From Molossus alvarezi (taxonomy: Eukaryota > Chordata > Mammalia > Chiroptera > Molossidae), in the NCBI GenBank assembly GCA_037176705.1, contig CM073893.1:29487182-29551181 (forward strand): a stretch of DNA of 64,000 nt, in the 5' to 3' direction. The notes under the pieces are model-generated. The model saw only the letters and a list, made by a program, of their open reading frames with translations. It searched no databases and had not been told where the DNA came from. Position numbers and translations under genes: made by a program. Shown one piece after another: positions 33,716 through 45,987 of this stretch. The first letter of the stretch is position 1, and the number at the start of each line of letters is the position of its first letter.

Positions 33716-33730
33716 AAATTAGGCCTTTTA

Positions 33731-36593
33731 CTTGTAATTCGTATTTGCACTTATACTGCCAAATAAAGGCAGATACATGGTCCCATCAGTCACTGAGGCC
33801 TTCCCAAAATCCCAGATCCTTGTCCCTCCTTCCAGGTAATGCTCAGCATCTGATTAGTCATGAACTAAATATCACAAAGTTAAGTTCCACTGGCACTCTT
33901 TGCCCAAAATACTAGAAGAAGGAAAAAGAAGATAATAATTGCACAGTATGTGTACACATATGCACAGCAAACTATTCAACGCTGACACTTTCTCCTGTAT
34001 GCAGATGTTCAAGAATCTATAATTTTTATTTACCAGCATCATACATCTTTCTTTCTTTTTTTCTTTTCTTTTTTTGGCATATCACCCTAGTGCTGTTTGA
34101 GTCTTTTTAGAAAATAGTTGCTTCCTTGGAAATTGTGTTCTCAGGAAATTTCATTTTATATTTAACAAAATAAGCAAGGTCTTTTAAGCTTCAGGTCCTT
34201 CTTTGAATCCCTCCTAAAAAGGAACCTCATTCAAAACAACCAAACTGTTTATGTACACTTAGGTCATATGGTACAGTGAACTATTTGTCCCCTAACATGT
34301 GCTATTTTAATAGTATTGATGATAATGATATTATTGTTTGATCTTTGTAAAGCAATGCATTTGAGAGTTGCAGCAGCCTATAAAGGGGTCTCTAATAATT
34401 TCAAAGTGAACATTGGATCAGGCATTATGTTAAAATAGGAAAATAATGGTACTAGGATCACAGTTTACAATCCAAATATATGATTTAGAGACACCATGTA
34501 GTATCCTTACTTCATTCTGCAATCATCAAGTTACCAAATGCTTCAATGTGAAACTTTCTGTGTCTTTTTCAGACTTAAAGAGCATGCCTAAGATCTCACT
34601 GTCATGACTCATGTTCTGAAACAGCTGCTCTTCAAATTTCATCCAAATCTCCCTAAATAGTCTGAACTCCATATTTTCTCTTTCTCACACCCTCATTTAC
34701 TCATCACTGACAGAGATTTGATTTCTGCCCCTTATGCTGAGATCCTCAAAATTTTCATCTTTGCTAAATCCTTTTGCCATTATTTGGGTGTAGCTGCTAC
34801 TTTTGACATTGAATATTCTCTTTCTCTAGCATTATTTCCTTTAGCTTTCACAACATCATACTAGGTTGACTTATCAACTGGTTAAGAATGATGAAGTAAG
34901 TTCTCTAACATGTTACCAATTTGGGAGAGAGCAAAAAGCTTCAGCTCTGCTACCACCAACCCTTTTCTGCTGAAATTGGCCAGTGTCTCTTATAAATGCC
35001 TGTGATACTGCGCATTGACTAACCTCATCCTGGGGTCAAGGAGCCTGGGCGTTAGTCGTGGCTCTGCCACTTACCAGTGTGTGTTTAAGAAAATACCTGT
35101 GTTTCCTTCTCTTATTTGTAATATGCGTAGATAATGACTATAAAATAAAGGTAATTTATTTAATTTCAGAATATTTTCTAGCACAAAGTTGCTTCTGATT
35201 CATTAGATTATGGGGATTCAGTGACATAGTAAATCCAAGAAACTGAAATAGAGCTTGGCATAGCAGTAAGCGGGATGGCTAAATGCCACGTACACGTGGC
35301 TTTAAAAAATGAAATCTCTTGGAAAGGATACATATTTGCTGTTGTAAAGCTTTAGTGAATGATTTTGCCTTTTTTTTTCTTTCCTTCTTTCAATTCTAAA
35401 CAGACATCTGTAGTATAAATTACAATTACAAACAGTTACAATGCTCACAGTTAAAAAGTATGATGTTTGGCAACTGAATAGTGAGAAGGAAATCAAACAA
35501 TGTTGGTACCTCAGTAAACCGATTACCAGAGAGGCTAATGTAAAATTAAGTAACATGTGTGCTAATGTGATTTTTTCCCCTTAAATTAAGAAGTTAATCC
35601 TCAAATCCTTCTCCTAAATAAACAGTCCCCATGATTCCACACTTTTCACCAGATCTCTACTGACTGGTTTTCACAGATTAACCTGCATTGGACACACCAG
35701 CTCTCCAACTCGAACTTCAAGATGCTAAATAATGATACACCATACAAAACAAAGTGCAGGATGACATAATAAGACTAAAATAAGATGGAAAATCCCAGGA
35801 GACAGAAGAGACCAGCATTACACACACACACACACACACGCACACGCACACGCACACGCACCCCAGTCATTGTACTTCTAGGGGTTTGATTCTGTGATCT
35901 AGCATCTCTGAAGGTCAGGATAAATAAAGCTCTCCTGCATCTCCCTATGGGACTTTCTTCTATAGACCTTAATAAACCACCAGGCCTTCATTTTGAGAAA
36001 TATTGTTCCAAGGTACATTGACTAGAGTGTAGCTGTTAGGACTTGATTATGAGATTTAGGAATGGTATTTAGAGGCTTCAATACAATATTGATCACACTG
36101 CTTTATTTGTCCGTGTTTTGAAATATGAATTTGCCTGGAATTCTAGACAGGCATTTTAAATGCTCACATCTCTGGCATTCCATTGCCGTTTTCATATAGA
36201 TTTTCTGTTTTGCAATTTTATGAAAGTTGACTTACTACATAACTGGCCTAGCCTGTCCCTTTGCTCAAAGGGAATATGGTTTTATAGGAATCTTTTATTG
36301 TATAACTCAAATAACCACAACTTTATATATGTAACATTCGTTTAATTTTAGTTTGAAGAACTATGTTCCTGTAGATAATTCTTGATTTCTATCAAATGAT
36401 ATAAAAAGTAGAAAAAATCCAGTACACTGATAATAAAAAGTAATTCCTTTAAAATATTCTTAACATTAGGCTCAACTTCTGTCATTTTTAGGCTTTCTTA
36501 ATTTTATTGATGATAGTGTGATGGAGAATATTAGAGATCCATACTCTCTGACAGTATGAGTAAAATTGGTAATCAATTAAATTTATAAACTGG
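33731..36593. other. unassigned stretch
   Basis: About 2.9 kb with no coding motif or named repeat that I can support. A pyrimidine-rich patch lies at 34046-34076. Short frames such as 35302-35556 (minus) have no recognisable product. Confidence 0.35.
35821..35862. repeat. (CA)n/(CACACG)n microsatellite
   Basis: A pure CA run that changes to repeated CGCACA units on its right side. Confidence 0.95.
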
Positions 36594-36785
36594 GGCCCTG
36601 GCTGGTGTTGCTCAGTTGGTTGAACATCACCTTATGCACCCAGAGGTTCCAATTCGATTCTCAGTCAGAGCACACGGCTTGGTCCCCAGTAGGGGGTGTG
36701 CAGAAGGCAGTGATTGATGTTTCTCTCTCTCTCCCCCACCCCTTTCTTTCTCTCTAAAAAAAAAAAATCAATGAAAACATAAAAA
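36594..36785 (+). mobile_element. VES-type SINE (AATCAATAAA-tail form)
   Basis: Head GCCCTGGCTGGTGTTGCTCAG, then TATGCACCCAGAGGTTCCAA, a B-box-like AATTCGATTCTC, GTGTGCAGAAGGCAGTGATTG and tail AATCAATGAAAACAT. Flanks AATTTATAAAC and AAATTATAAGC are a plausible decayed duplication. Confidence 0.88.
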
Positions 36786-36901
36786 ATTATAAGCTAATAC
36801 ACAGGTTTATAAGCCTGTATTATTTTCAAATGACATCTTGATAGTGTAATGTTTTTTAAACATCAATTTTTCATATATTGATTTGTTTAACATCAAAGTT
36901 A

Positions 36902-36904
<3 letters not shown>

Positions 36905-36942
<38 letters not shown>
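36905..36942. repeat. (TA)n microsatellite
   Basis: Almost uninterrupted TA dinucleotides. Confidence 0.95.
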
Positions 36943-36945
<3 letters not shown>

Positions 36946-37035
36946 CAGACATACCCTTAAATGTAATTTTGTATTTTTTTCTAACTACTGAGAGTATATT
37001 TGTTGAAAGTGAAATTATACCTCAGTGATTTTCTT

Positions 37036-37307
37036 TTTTTTTCTTTTTTCATCCTCACCCGAGCACATTTGAGGACATTTTTGCATCCATCCTCAGACAG
37101 AATGGGAGGGAGATAGGGAGGAAGAGAGAGAGAGAGATACATCAATGTGAGGGAGACACATTGAGTGGTTGCCACCCACATGAGACCCCTACAGACCAAG
37201 GCCAGGGACAAACTGTAACCGAGGTACATGCCGTTAGCGGGAACCAAACCCAGAACTTTCCAGTCTGTGGGTCAGTGCTGTAACCGCTGAGCCAAACTGG
37301 CCAGGGT
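37036..37307 (-). mobile_element. VES-type SINE (GAGGATAAAA-tail form)
   Basis: Minus-strand copy; the tail region shows a short duplication around GAGGACATT. Flanks CTCAGTGATTTTCTT (37021-37035) and CTGAGTGATTTTCTT (37308-37322) form a 15-bp duplication with one change. Confidence 0.94.
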
Positions 37308-37322
37308 CTGAGTGATTTTCTT

Positions 37323-37979
37323 GACAGTGCAAGATATCTTGTTCACTGTCATCCAATAAACCTCATATTTGCAAAATAATTCTAGAAATGCACATTAATC
37401 TGTGCAGGAATGACCTGCAAATATTGTTCAGTGCAAAAATACTAAATAGAATGTTGCTATTTTCATTTTTTTGGTTTTATGCTTTTTTTTGGAAAATTAT
37501 TTTATAATAAAATAAGTAAATATCTTCTATTTGTCATCATTTGCCACATGGTTCTTCTTCTGGATTATCTGGGCTCTTTTTATCTAGGTAAAATTATTTT
37601 ATAATGAACTCTTTTTAAGAATAATATATTTAGCATAGATATATAGTGCATGAAATACAGCTTTTGTAATCCAATAGTAATTGAAAGATGATGCTTAAGC
37701 ATATGTCTTCTCCCCTGCTTATTTTATGTTCTATCTTGTTTACTTGTGTACTTTCCCATTTCTTCAGTATCATGAAAACTAAAAGTAAAAAACTGACATA
37801 TATTTTATATTTTAAAAATAAACTATGGAGGAAAACAGATTATTTCATGCTTTTATTATTCATTGCACTGTTCATTTTCTATGAAAAACCTACTAGTGTA
37901 AGTATTGGGTTCATACATATGAAAATGTAAAATGAAATACATTGATTCAAAAGAAGTGCTAATTTGAAAAATCTAAAAT
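37323..37979. other. unassigned AT-rich stretch
   Basis: No repeat or coding motif recognised. An 80-codon plus frame (37688-37930) is low-complexity and matches nothing I know. Confidence 0.35.
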
Positions 37980-38285
37980 CATGCTAAGTGAAATAAATTG
38001 GACTGAATAAGTTAAGAACCATATGATTTCACTCATATGTGGGTGATAAAACTAAAAGAAACAAATGAACAAACAAGAAAACTCATGGACACAGATGACT
38101 GTATAGTGATTATCAGAGGAATGGTGTGTGGGGAGTCAAATAGATGTTGATAGAAGAAGGTTTGACTTTTGAGGGTGGGCACACAATGCAATATAGAGAT
38201 TGAGTATCATAGAATTGTATACTTAAAACCAATATGATCTTATTAACCAATGTCATCCTAATAAATTTAATTTAAAAAAATAAAA
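37980..38285 (+). mobile_element. old L1 3' UTR fragment
   Basis: Contains AACCATATGATTTCACTCAT, GAAACAAATGAACAAACAAG, ATAGAATTGTATACTTAAAA and an A-rich end, typical of the 3' part of older mammalian L1 families. The borders are approximate. Confidence 0.7.
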
Positions 38286-40214
38286 CAAAAATAAAAAAAT
38301 ATATAACAAGTATTGCAGTTGTTTATAAGGCGCATTAAAGTGGGGAGGAGAAAGAAAATCAATGTGACCTTTCTACATAATAAAATACAAGAATGCTCTT
38401 GGCATCCACTGGTGTCCTTATACCATCCACCTTACCATAGGACAATCAGAAGCCACTGAGCCCTTAAAATAATCTACTTGAGCAATGTAATTTGCTAACA
38501 TCAATACTATTTGGGGTCTATTTTAACTATTTTTTTATTTCTTCTCTTTGCATGGGTAATATTTAGTAAACATGTCTCATTTATGAAGAATGCCCGGTAA
38601 AATAAAATTTAAGGGTAAACTTGATTAGATCCACAGATGGTGAAACATAATTGATGAAAATATATCACTATAAACTGGAAGCAACTGTTTCTAATACTGT
38701 GTCAGCACTAGAAAAAAATAATAGCATTATGAGGAATTGTGCTTAAGGGCTTTGAAGAGCAATGCGGTTAATTTTTAATTTCAATTCAGACATCCTAGAT
38801 GCAAGAAGCTCTGGTTTATGTGAGCAGGTTCTCTTCAACATCATAGGTATTTTGTTTCCTATCTGTTACAGGAATAAAGGAAGAGAGACAATTTTCATGC
38901 TGATAATATATAAGCTATTGTCCTTAGCAAATTATATGAGACACTGTTACCTGAGCAAGGGAAAAGAAAGAGTACATAACCTTTTCTTTAAATGATTTAG
39001 AGTCCGCTGTAATGAAATCACTGTGATTGTGTGATTCTGGGTCCAGTGGTCACTCCTCATTTGTATATGACAAGATGTATGTAAGGTTGAAAAAGTGCTA
39101 TTGGATGAAAAATGACCACACAGAAATCTTTATGGAAAGAAATATCAAAACAGTTATTAAAGTTTTATGTGCAGTGGACTTTGACATTTACTACGAATGA
39201 GGACATGAAACTTTATTCTTGGAGATGCAGTTAATCAGATTAGAGAAACTATAACAAGTCGTCTATTACTGAACAACTAGAACATCAATTATTAAAAAAA
39301 ATTTTTAAAAATAGATGCTAAATAGATATTCATTGCCAAATTTAATTTTAAGGATATTAAATTCTATCTTGATTAACTATTAAGAAAAATCCTATATAAT
39401 TGTTGTAGAACAAAATAATTTAATTCTCAAGATTTGTTATTCTAGGGTCAATTTAACTTAACAATAATAAAATAACAATACTGACAATAAAAATAATGGA
39501 TATAATTTTTGCTGTCTACTAAACACACACACTGTTTATGACTTTATATAAATATCTCATTTAAGGATACAAAAATATAAAATTGAAATTTCATATTTCA
39601 ATTGATCCTCACATTGCAAGCAAAAAAATGAAATCTCAGGACAACATGAGTAACTTTTAAAAGAAAATACAAAAGAAAAAAATAAACAGATTTAAATTTA
39701 AATCTGTCTGATCAAAGCCAATATTTTTTAAAGCATCATGATCCAGCAAGTTAGTAAAAAATTCTTAGGTTACTTGTGTTTGGCTACTAAATACAGTGTC
39801 TAAAAGCTGTGCCATGGCTTTTACTAATTTCTTTTTCAAATGTGCTATTGTGCCTTGGTATGTGGCATAATATACATGATGTATACTTTTATCTTTTCAT
39901 GTAAATGAGATAGAAATAAAAATCTCATCTTTATCTAGTGTATACATGTACACATACCATACACAATAATAGTAATCAACACTCAAATTTAACAATTTTC
40001 TCATATGTTCTTTTAATAACCAGGGAAGACCAATATTAAGTTGACTGTTATATTGTTGAGAAGTAAAAATTTGGTTTCACCTATATTTATTTCCTTGTCT
40101 TCCTGGAAATTGTATTACATAGGTACTGGTGTTCTAAGAGAGGTTTTTCTTTAGTAACAAATGTTCTTTTTATCTCTTTCAAGGTAGAATGCATCAAAAT
40201 TTGAGGAATAAGGA
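38286..40214. other. unassigned AT-rich stretch
   Basis: No gene found. A frame at 38762-38995 has no recognisable motif. A T/A-rich start near 38370 (TTTCTACATAATAAAATAC) is discussed among the rejected items. Confidence 0.35.
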
Positions 40215-40557
40215 CCGAAGATCTGTTTCCTTATCACCTCAAGGAACTGGGAAAAGAAGAACAAATTAATCACAAAGTTAGCAAAAAAAAGGATTAATAA
40301 AGATTAGAGCAGACATAAATAGACTTGAAAGATAATAGGAAAAAAATCAGTAAAACTAAGAGGCTTTTTTTTCTTTTTTAAAGATCAACAAAATTGCCCT
40401 GGCCGGTTTGGCTCAGCGGTTAGAGCATCCGCCTGCTGTCCGGAGAGACCCAGGTTCAGTTCCCGCTAAGGGCATGTACCTCGGTTGCAGTTTGTCCCTG
40501 GCCCTGGTTGGTCGTGTGGGTGGCAGCCACTCGATGTGTCCCTTTCACATCGATGTT

Positions 40558-40603
<46 letters not shown>

Positions 40604-42660
40604 TCTCTCTCCCTCCCACTCTATCTGTGCAAAAAATGGAAAAATGTCCTCGGGTGAGGATAAAAATAAAAAATAAAAATAAAGATCAACAAAATTGACA
40701 GATTTTTAGCTAGACTAGTCAGCAAAAAAGAGAGAGAACTAAAAAAAAATTATGAATGAAAGGAGACATTAGAATTGATAGTACAGAAATATAAAGAATC
40801 TTAACAGGTTACAATAAACAATTATATGCAAACAAATTTGATAACCTAGAATAAATGGATAAAGTCCTAGAAACATACAATCTACCAAGACAGATTTAAT
40901 AAGACAATGGAAACCTGAACAGACCAGGAAATACTAAGGACACTATAACAGTGGTCAAAGTCCTCAACAAAGGAAAGCCTAGGACCAGAATTTCACTGGT
41001 GAATTCTGTAAAATGTTTAAAGAAGAATTAATTTCAGTTGTTCTCAATAGATTAGAAAAGATAGTGAAGTAGAGGAAAATCTCCCAAATGTGTTTTATAG
41101 GGCCAGCATTACCCTGATATTAAAACCAGATTAAAGACACTACAAGAAAATAAAAGAACAATGAAGGCCAATATCTGAATATAGGTGCAAAAATTCTTAA
41201 GAAAATTCTAGTAAACCATATTAAACATTACATTAAAAGGAGTATACACCATGGTCAAATGGGATTTATCTCTTGAATTCCAGGATGGTTAACTATATGT
41301 AAAATCAATAAATGCGATATACCACAACAATTTAATGAAGGATAAAATATATATGATCCCTTCAATGCAGAAAAGTGTTTGATAAACTTTAATAGTCTTT
41401 CATGATAGAAGTTCTAAACAAATTTGGTATAAAAGAAACACATCTCAACATAATAAAGATCATAAACCCATAAACCACAATTTCACAGCTAACATCATAC
41501 TCAAGAGTAAAAAACTGAAAACCTTCCCTCTGAATTCAAGAATAAAGAAAACTGTCACCACTCTTGCCACTATAGTTAATGTATAACTAGAAATCTAACC
41601 CAAATAATTAGATAAAAACAAGAAATTAGAGGCAGAAATTAGAATGGGAGAAGTAAAATTTTCTGTTTGCAGATGACATGCTTTTATGTATAAATAATCC
41701 TAAAGATTCTACCAAAATATTGTTAGAACAAATCAATGAATTCAGTAAAATTTCAGGATAAAATTTCATATACAAAAATCTTTTGCATTCCTTTGCACTA
41801 ACAACAAAACAACTTCACTAATTATCAGGAAAGTAGAAGTAAAAAATCCAATGAGATATTACCTCATACTTGCTAGAATAACTATTACCGAAATGACAAG
41901 AGATATCAAATGTGGAGAAATGGAGACTCTTGTGCACTGTGGGTGGGAATGTAAATTGCTAGAGCCACTGTGGAAACAAGTATGGAGGTTCCTCAAAAAA
42001 AAAAAAAAAAATAGAAGTCACATATGACCCAGCATTTTCACCTCTTGCAATATACTAGATGGGAATAAAATCACTGGATTTAAGATGAGATCATCTAAAC
42101 CCCCATATTCACTGCAGCATTATTCACAATAGCTAAGACATGGAAACAACCTGTATCTATCAATGGATGAATGGATACAGAAAATGTGAGACAAAGACAT
42201 ATATATATATATATGTCTTTTGCAACAGCAGGATGGACCTTGAGGACATACTGTATTAGCTCACTTATACATGAAATCTTAAAAAAAAGCCAAACTCATA
42301 AAAACACAGAGGAGAATGGTAGTTGCCAGTGGCTTGGTAAGGACGTTGGGAGGAAGTTAAGCTATATTGGTGAAAGGGTAAAAACTTTCAGTTACATAGT
42401 GAAAAGTTCTGGGAATCTAATACATAGGGTAATGACTACAGTTAATACTGTATTATGTACTTAAAAGTTGCTAAAAGAGAAAATTTTAAATGTTCTCACC
42501 CTGTTCTCACCCAGGGGGGAAAAATGTGAGTGATGGGATTTGTTAACCTGATTATGAAAATTAATTCATGATATATACTTCTGTCAAAACATCACATTGT
42601 ACATCTTAAATTTAAACAAATGTTATGTCAGTTATATCAATAAAGCTGGGACAAATAAAA
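40215..42660 (+). mobile_element. old, decayed LINE-1 (ORF2 part to 3' end)
   Basis: The order matches L1 ORF2: AAAGAGAGAGAACT.. (40727), a decayed RT region (ATAAATGCGATATACCACAA, GCAGATGACATGCTTTTATG near 41670), the knuckle region GAAATGGAGACTCTTGTGCA (41919), CACTGCAGCATTATTCACAA, and a 3' UTR ending ATATCAATAAAGCTGGG. It is much more decayed than L1-A to L1-D and belongs to an older family. A SINE interrupts it at 40396-40680. Confidence 0.85.
40396..40680 (+). mobile_element. VES-type SINE inside the old L1
   Basis: Well-preserved copy with head GCCCTGGCCGGTTTGGCTC, a long (CT)n at 40560-40601 and CCTCGGGTGAGGATAAAAAT. A perfect 16-bp duplication, AAAGATCAACAAAATT, lies at 40380-40395 and 40681-40696. 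Confidence 0.97.
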
Positions 42661-42711
42661 ATAAACTAATTAATTAATTAAAATAAAGATCTGTTGAAAA
42701 TCTCTGTCACT

Positions 42712-42945
42712 GTCCTGCCCAGTTTGGCTCAGCAGTTAGAACGTCGGCCTGTGGACCTGAGAGGCCCTGGGTTCGGTTCCCGCTAAGGGCATGTATCTCG
42801 GTTGCATTTTGACCCTGGCCCCGTATGGGTGGCAGCCAGTTGATGTGTCTCTCTCACATTGATGTTTCTCTCTCTCTCTCTTCCTCCTGCTCTATTTGAA
42901 AATAAATGCAAAAAATGTTCTCTGGTGAGCATAAAAAAATAAAAA
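42712..42945 (+). mobile_element. VES-type SINE (GAGGATAAAA-tail form)
   Basis: Head CCTGCCCAGTTTGGCTCAGC, B box GGTTCGGTTCCCGC, CATCTCGG-type centre, (CT)n and the tail TGGTGAGCATAAAA. Flanks around GTCACTG on both sides suggest a decayed duplication. Confidence 0.9.
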
Positions 42946-43247
42946 GAAAATATAAGTCACTGAAATTTCTTCTTAACTCTTTACCTTTCAAACTCACTAT
43001 TTGTAGAACTGTTAACACTATTCTTTTAGAGACATGTTTGTAACATTTTATATATCTTCTCATATACACATATTCACTGACATATCTGATACTAGTCATT
43101 TACTGATATTATTAAAAAGATAACAATATAAAGTAGGTTGACATTATTTTTTTTCTGGTGGTGGTCTTTGACAGTTTAGTCAATCAGAGTGCCTAAATCC
43201 AATTTCAGCTGGATGAAAGAAGGTGAAGGGATTAACTAAAGAACACA

Positions 43248-43376
43248 CAGAGTGTCCCCCCAAAAATGCATATACAACTTTGAATAATTATAAAACCAGT
43301 GTTCATTCAATACATTTTATTTTCAAATTGAAATAGAACCTAAAGACACCCTGTACACATTTTTTGGGACACCCTG
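43248..43376. mobile_element. miniature mariner-type element
   Basis: The inverted ends are CAGAGTGTCCCCCCAAAAAT on the left and the complement of CAGGGTGTCCCAAAAAATGT on the right. It is about 129 bp with no coding capacity. A TA follows the right end; the left flank has mutated to CA. The GGGTGTCCCAAAA terminus is the kind found in mariner-derived elements. Confidence 0.75.
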
Positions 43377-43729
43377 TATATGCACATAACCCATAGACAA
43401 CCGTGTGGTGATCGCCAGAGGCAAGGGTGGTGGCAGGGGCTGGGTGGAGGAGGGTTAAGGGGCAGAGAATTCAGACACATATATATCAAGCTATCAGAAT
43501 GTTTCTACATTCATTATTATGTACTATTATATGCAGTCATATACATATGCTATTATTTCCTCATTTATCTTGTAAAAAAATTTTCTTAGAAATCTCTAAC
43601 TTTATTTCTGGATTGAACCAATTGATTCCCAAGCTTGCTGAACAACAGTCATATTGAGATTTTATTCTTTCTCCCTATTTCTTTCTAATGTTTAAAAAAA
43701 AAAAATGGCTCATTGAAATGCAAATCACC

Positions 43730-44680
43730 TGCAATAAAATCCATTTATGATAAGTATACAGATTGATGGGTTTTGAGAAGTCTGTGTAACATCTACCACA
43801 ACGAAGATATTGAACATTTGATCACCCTCAAAAGCTCCCTGAAGCCAATTCCACATTCTTTAACTCAGAAAATCACTGATATTACTACCATCACATTAAA
43901 TTAGTGCTGTCTATATTAAAAGTGATATGAATGGAATTAAACAGACTAGTATATTTAGAGATTAACTTGCATTGATGTGATATCTATAGTTGTTTTATAA
44001 AATTTAATTTCTTTTTTAAAAATTTTTTTTGTTTATTGATTTGAGAGAGAGAGGAAAGGAGAAGGAGAGAGAGACAGAAATATTGACGAGAGAGAATATT
44101 GGTAGGCTGCCTCCTGCATGCTCCCCCAGTGGGGATTGGGCCCACACCCTGGGCATGTGCCCTGACTGGGAGTCAAACTGGTGACCTCCTGGTGCATGGG
44201 TCAATGCTCAACCACTGAGTCACACTGGCTGGACAAAATTTAATTTTTTTTAATAGTAATTCATCTTTTGTGCATATCTCTGTCCTATTTATGAATATTT
44301 AGATGTTCCTAATTTGGGCCTGTTAAGAGTAAAGCTACAATGAAAAGATTTTTGGTAACATATATTTCCACTACTCTTAGGTAGATATCTAGTAGTAGAA
44401 ATGTTGGGCATAAGGCAATTGTATATATACATTTATAAAAATTATCCAGCTGCTTTCACAAAAGGTTACAGAATTTTATAAATGCTGTGCTTTCTACACT
44501 TGCTTGCCAAAACTTGATATTGTCCATCTTTTTAATTTTGGCCATTCTAATGAAAGTGTAGTAGTCTTGTATTATGATTTTAATATGCATTTGCATTGTC
44601 CTGATAGCTAAAATACGGAATGTTATTTCTGGATCTATTAGTCATATGAAAATCTGAGTGTATATTTAGTTTGTTTAACT
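43730..44680 (-). mobile_element. ancient L1-type 3' region
   Basis: On the plus strand, TTTTGAGAAGTCTGTGTAAC, ACATTTGATCACCCTCAAAA, TTCCTAATTTGGGCCTGTTA and TTTTTAATTTTGGCCATTCT match reversed old L1 or half-L1 3' ends. It is interrupted by a SINE (44012-44234). The exact family is uncertain. Confidence 0.6.
44012..44234 (-). mobile_element. VES-type SINE (AATCAATAAA-tail form)
   Basis: Minus-strand copy. The plus strand shows TTTATTGATTTGAGAGAGAG at the tail, GGTGACCTCCTGGTGCATGG, and the complement of the CCAGCCAGTGTGACTCAG head. Flanks AAAATTTAATTT are duplicated at about 43999 and 44235. Confidence 0.93.
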
Positions 44681-44730
44681 CTCTAAACATGTTTGTTGTG
44701 TTTCTTTTCTGACAATATATTGTGTTTCAT

Positions 44731-44772
44731 ATAGATAGGTAGATGATAGATAGATGTTAGATGATAGATGAT

Positions 44773-44806
<34 letters not shown>

Positions 44807-44830
44807 AATAGATAGATGATAGACAGATAT
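44731..44830. repeat. (GATA)n microsatellite, compound
   Basis: Repeated GATA units with interspersed GATGATA and TTAGAT variants over about 100 bp. Confidence 0.95.
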
Positions 44831-44889
44831 TCAGGAAAAAAATTCCTTGTCCTATGGATTAACTGTAAACATTTTAGTCCAGTATGGCT

Positions 44890-44911
44890 TTTTTTTTTTT
44901 TTTTTTTTTTA
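44890..44911. repeat. poly(T) run
   Basis: Uninterrupted T run of about 22 bases, possibly the decayed tail of a retroelement; none was recognised next to it. Confidence 0.7.
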
Positions 44912-44989
44912 TCTTTTAACAGGAGCTATTGAAGAGCAATAGTTGTTGTTGCTCTTGTGTGTGTTTGGTATTTTATTTTTTAATTATTT

Positions 44990-45120
44990 TTTAAAAACTT
45001 TATTTCATTTTCCCATCATCTTTTATCCCCTCTATGGCATTTACCACCTCTACCCATCCACCTCCACCCCCACAATTACCAACATTTTTAATTTTAGTGA
45101 AGTCCAGTTCATCAATTTTG
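44990..45120 (-). mobile_element. possible old L1 3' UTR piece
   Basis: TTTATTTCATTTTCCCATCA followed by pyrimidine-rich ACCTCTACCCATCCACCTCC resembles the reversed 3' UTR of L1. It is short and diverged. Confidence 0.4.
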
Positions 45121-45195
45121 CTCTGCTTTAATTGATAAATTTTATTGTGTTTATACATATATATGCTCATATACATGTCTGTATTGGACTGTATA

Positions 45196-45326
45196 CAGGA
45201 TAGGGCAAAGGTAAAGTATATAGTTGTGTATACAAGAAACAGAGAGTTTATTCTTGTATTGTTATTCATTAATTATTGTATTATTTTCCATACTAACAAC
45301 TGTAAATCTACTTATGCCCCACTGTG
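45196..45326. mobile_element. miniature mariner-type element, second family
   Basis: The ends CAGGATAGGGCAAAGGTAAA and the complement of CACAGTGGGGCATAAGTAGA are inverted repeats of the CAGGGTGGGGCAAAAGTAGG type. It is 131 bp and flanked by TA on both sides (45194-45195 and 45327-45328), the mariner target. It has no coding capacity and needs a transposase supplied in trans. Confidence 0.85.
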
Positions 45327-45619
45327 TATTTTAATGCAACACATAAGAACCCATCTATCCTTACCCTTTAAATGAGGATGATGATAACATTCATTTGATA
45401 GATTTTTTTTTACATTATTGAGAAAATATATGTACTTTAAATACAATTCAGTACACAATAAGCACTAAATAAATATTATTATTATTTAGTTAGTTAAAAT
45501 TTCTGAGGTTAATGCAATAAAACTCCTGAGCCCAAGAGTTTATAAGTAAAGATGACATACTTGTAACAATCATGAGCAAAAGAGTCAACCAACAAATTAA
45601 TTAGCAACACAACCCTGAA
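45327..45619. other. unassigned AT-rich stretch
   Basis: Nothing recognised. Confidence 0.35.
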
Positions 45620-45746
45620 TTAGTTCTTATAAAAAATCTAACAAAGCGTGGCCAATATATATGTGCTGAAAACTATAGAACATTGGTTAAAATAACTAAA
45701 AAATGAATAAAGTTAAATCTTCACTAAAAAAAGATTCAACATTTTT

Positions 45747-45987
45747 TTTTTTTATCCTCACTGGAGGAGATTTTTCCATTCTTTGTTCAGATAGAGTGGG
45801 AGGGAGATAAAGGAAGAGAGAGAGAAACATCGATGTGAAAGGGACACATTGAGTGGTTGCCACCCGCACAACCCAACCAGGGCCAGGGGTAAACTGCAAC
45901 CGAGGTACATGCCCTTAGCAGGAAATGAACCTTGTCTCTCCAGATCACAGGCCGACACTCTAACTGCTGAGCCAAACCGGCCAGGGC
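45747..45987 (-). mobile_element. VES-type SINE inside the old L1
   Basis: Minus-strand copy ending at the complement of GCCCTGGCCGGTTTGGCTC. Flanks AGATTCAACATTTTT (45732-45746) and AGATTCACCATTTTT (45988-46002) form a 15-bp duplication with one change. Confidence 0.96.

Noticed and set aside
38371..38470. Possible Helitron 5' end (TCTACATAATAAAATACAAG..)
   Set aside because: It vaguely resembles bat Helitron starts, but I found no hairpin followed by CTRR and no second copy in the window.
44731..44830. CRISPR-like spaced repeats
   Set aside because: It is a compound GATA microsatellite with no unique spacers, in a mammalian sequence.
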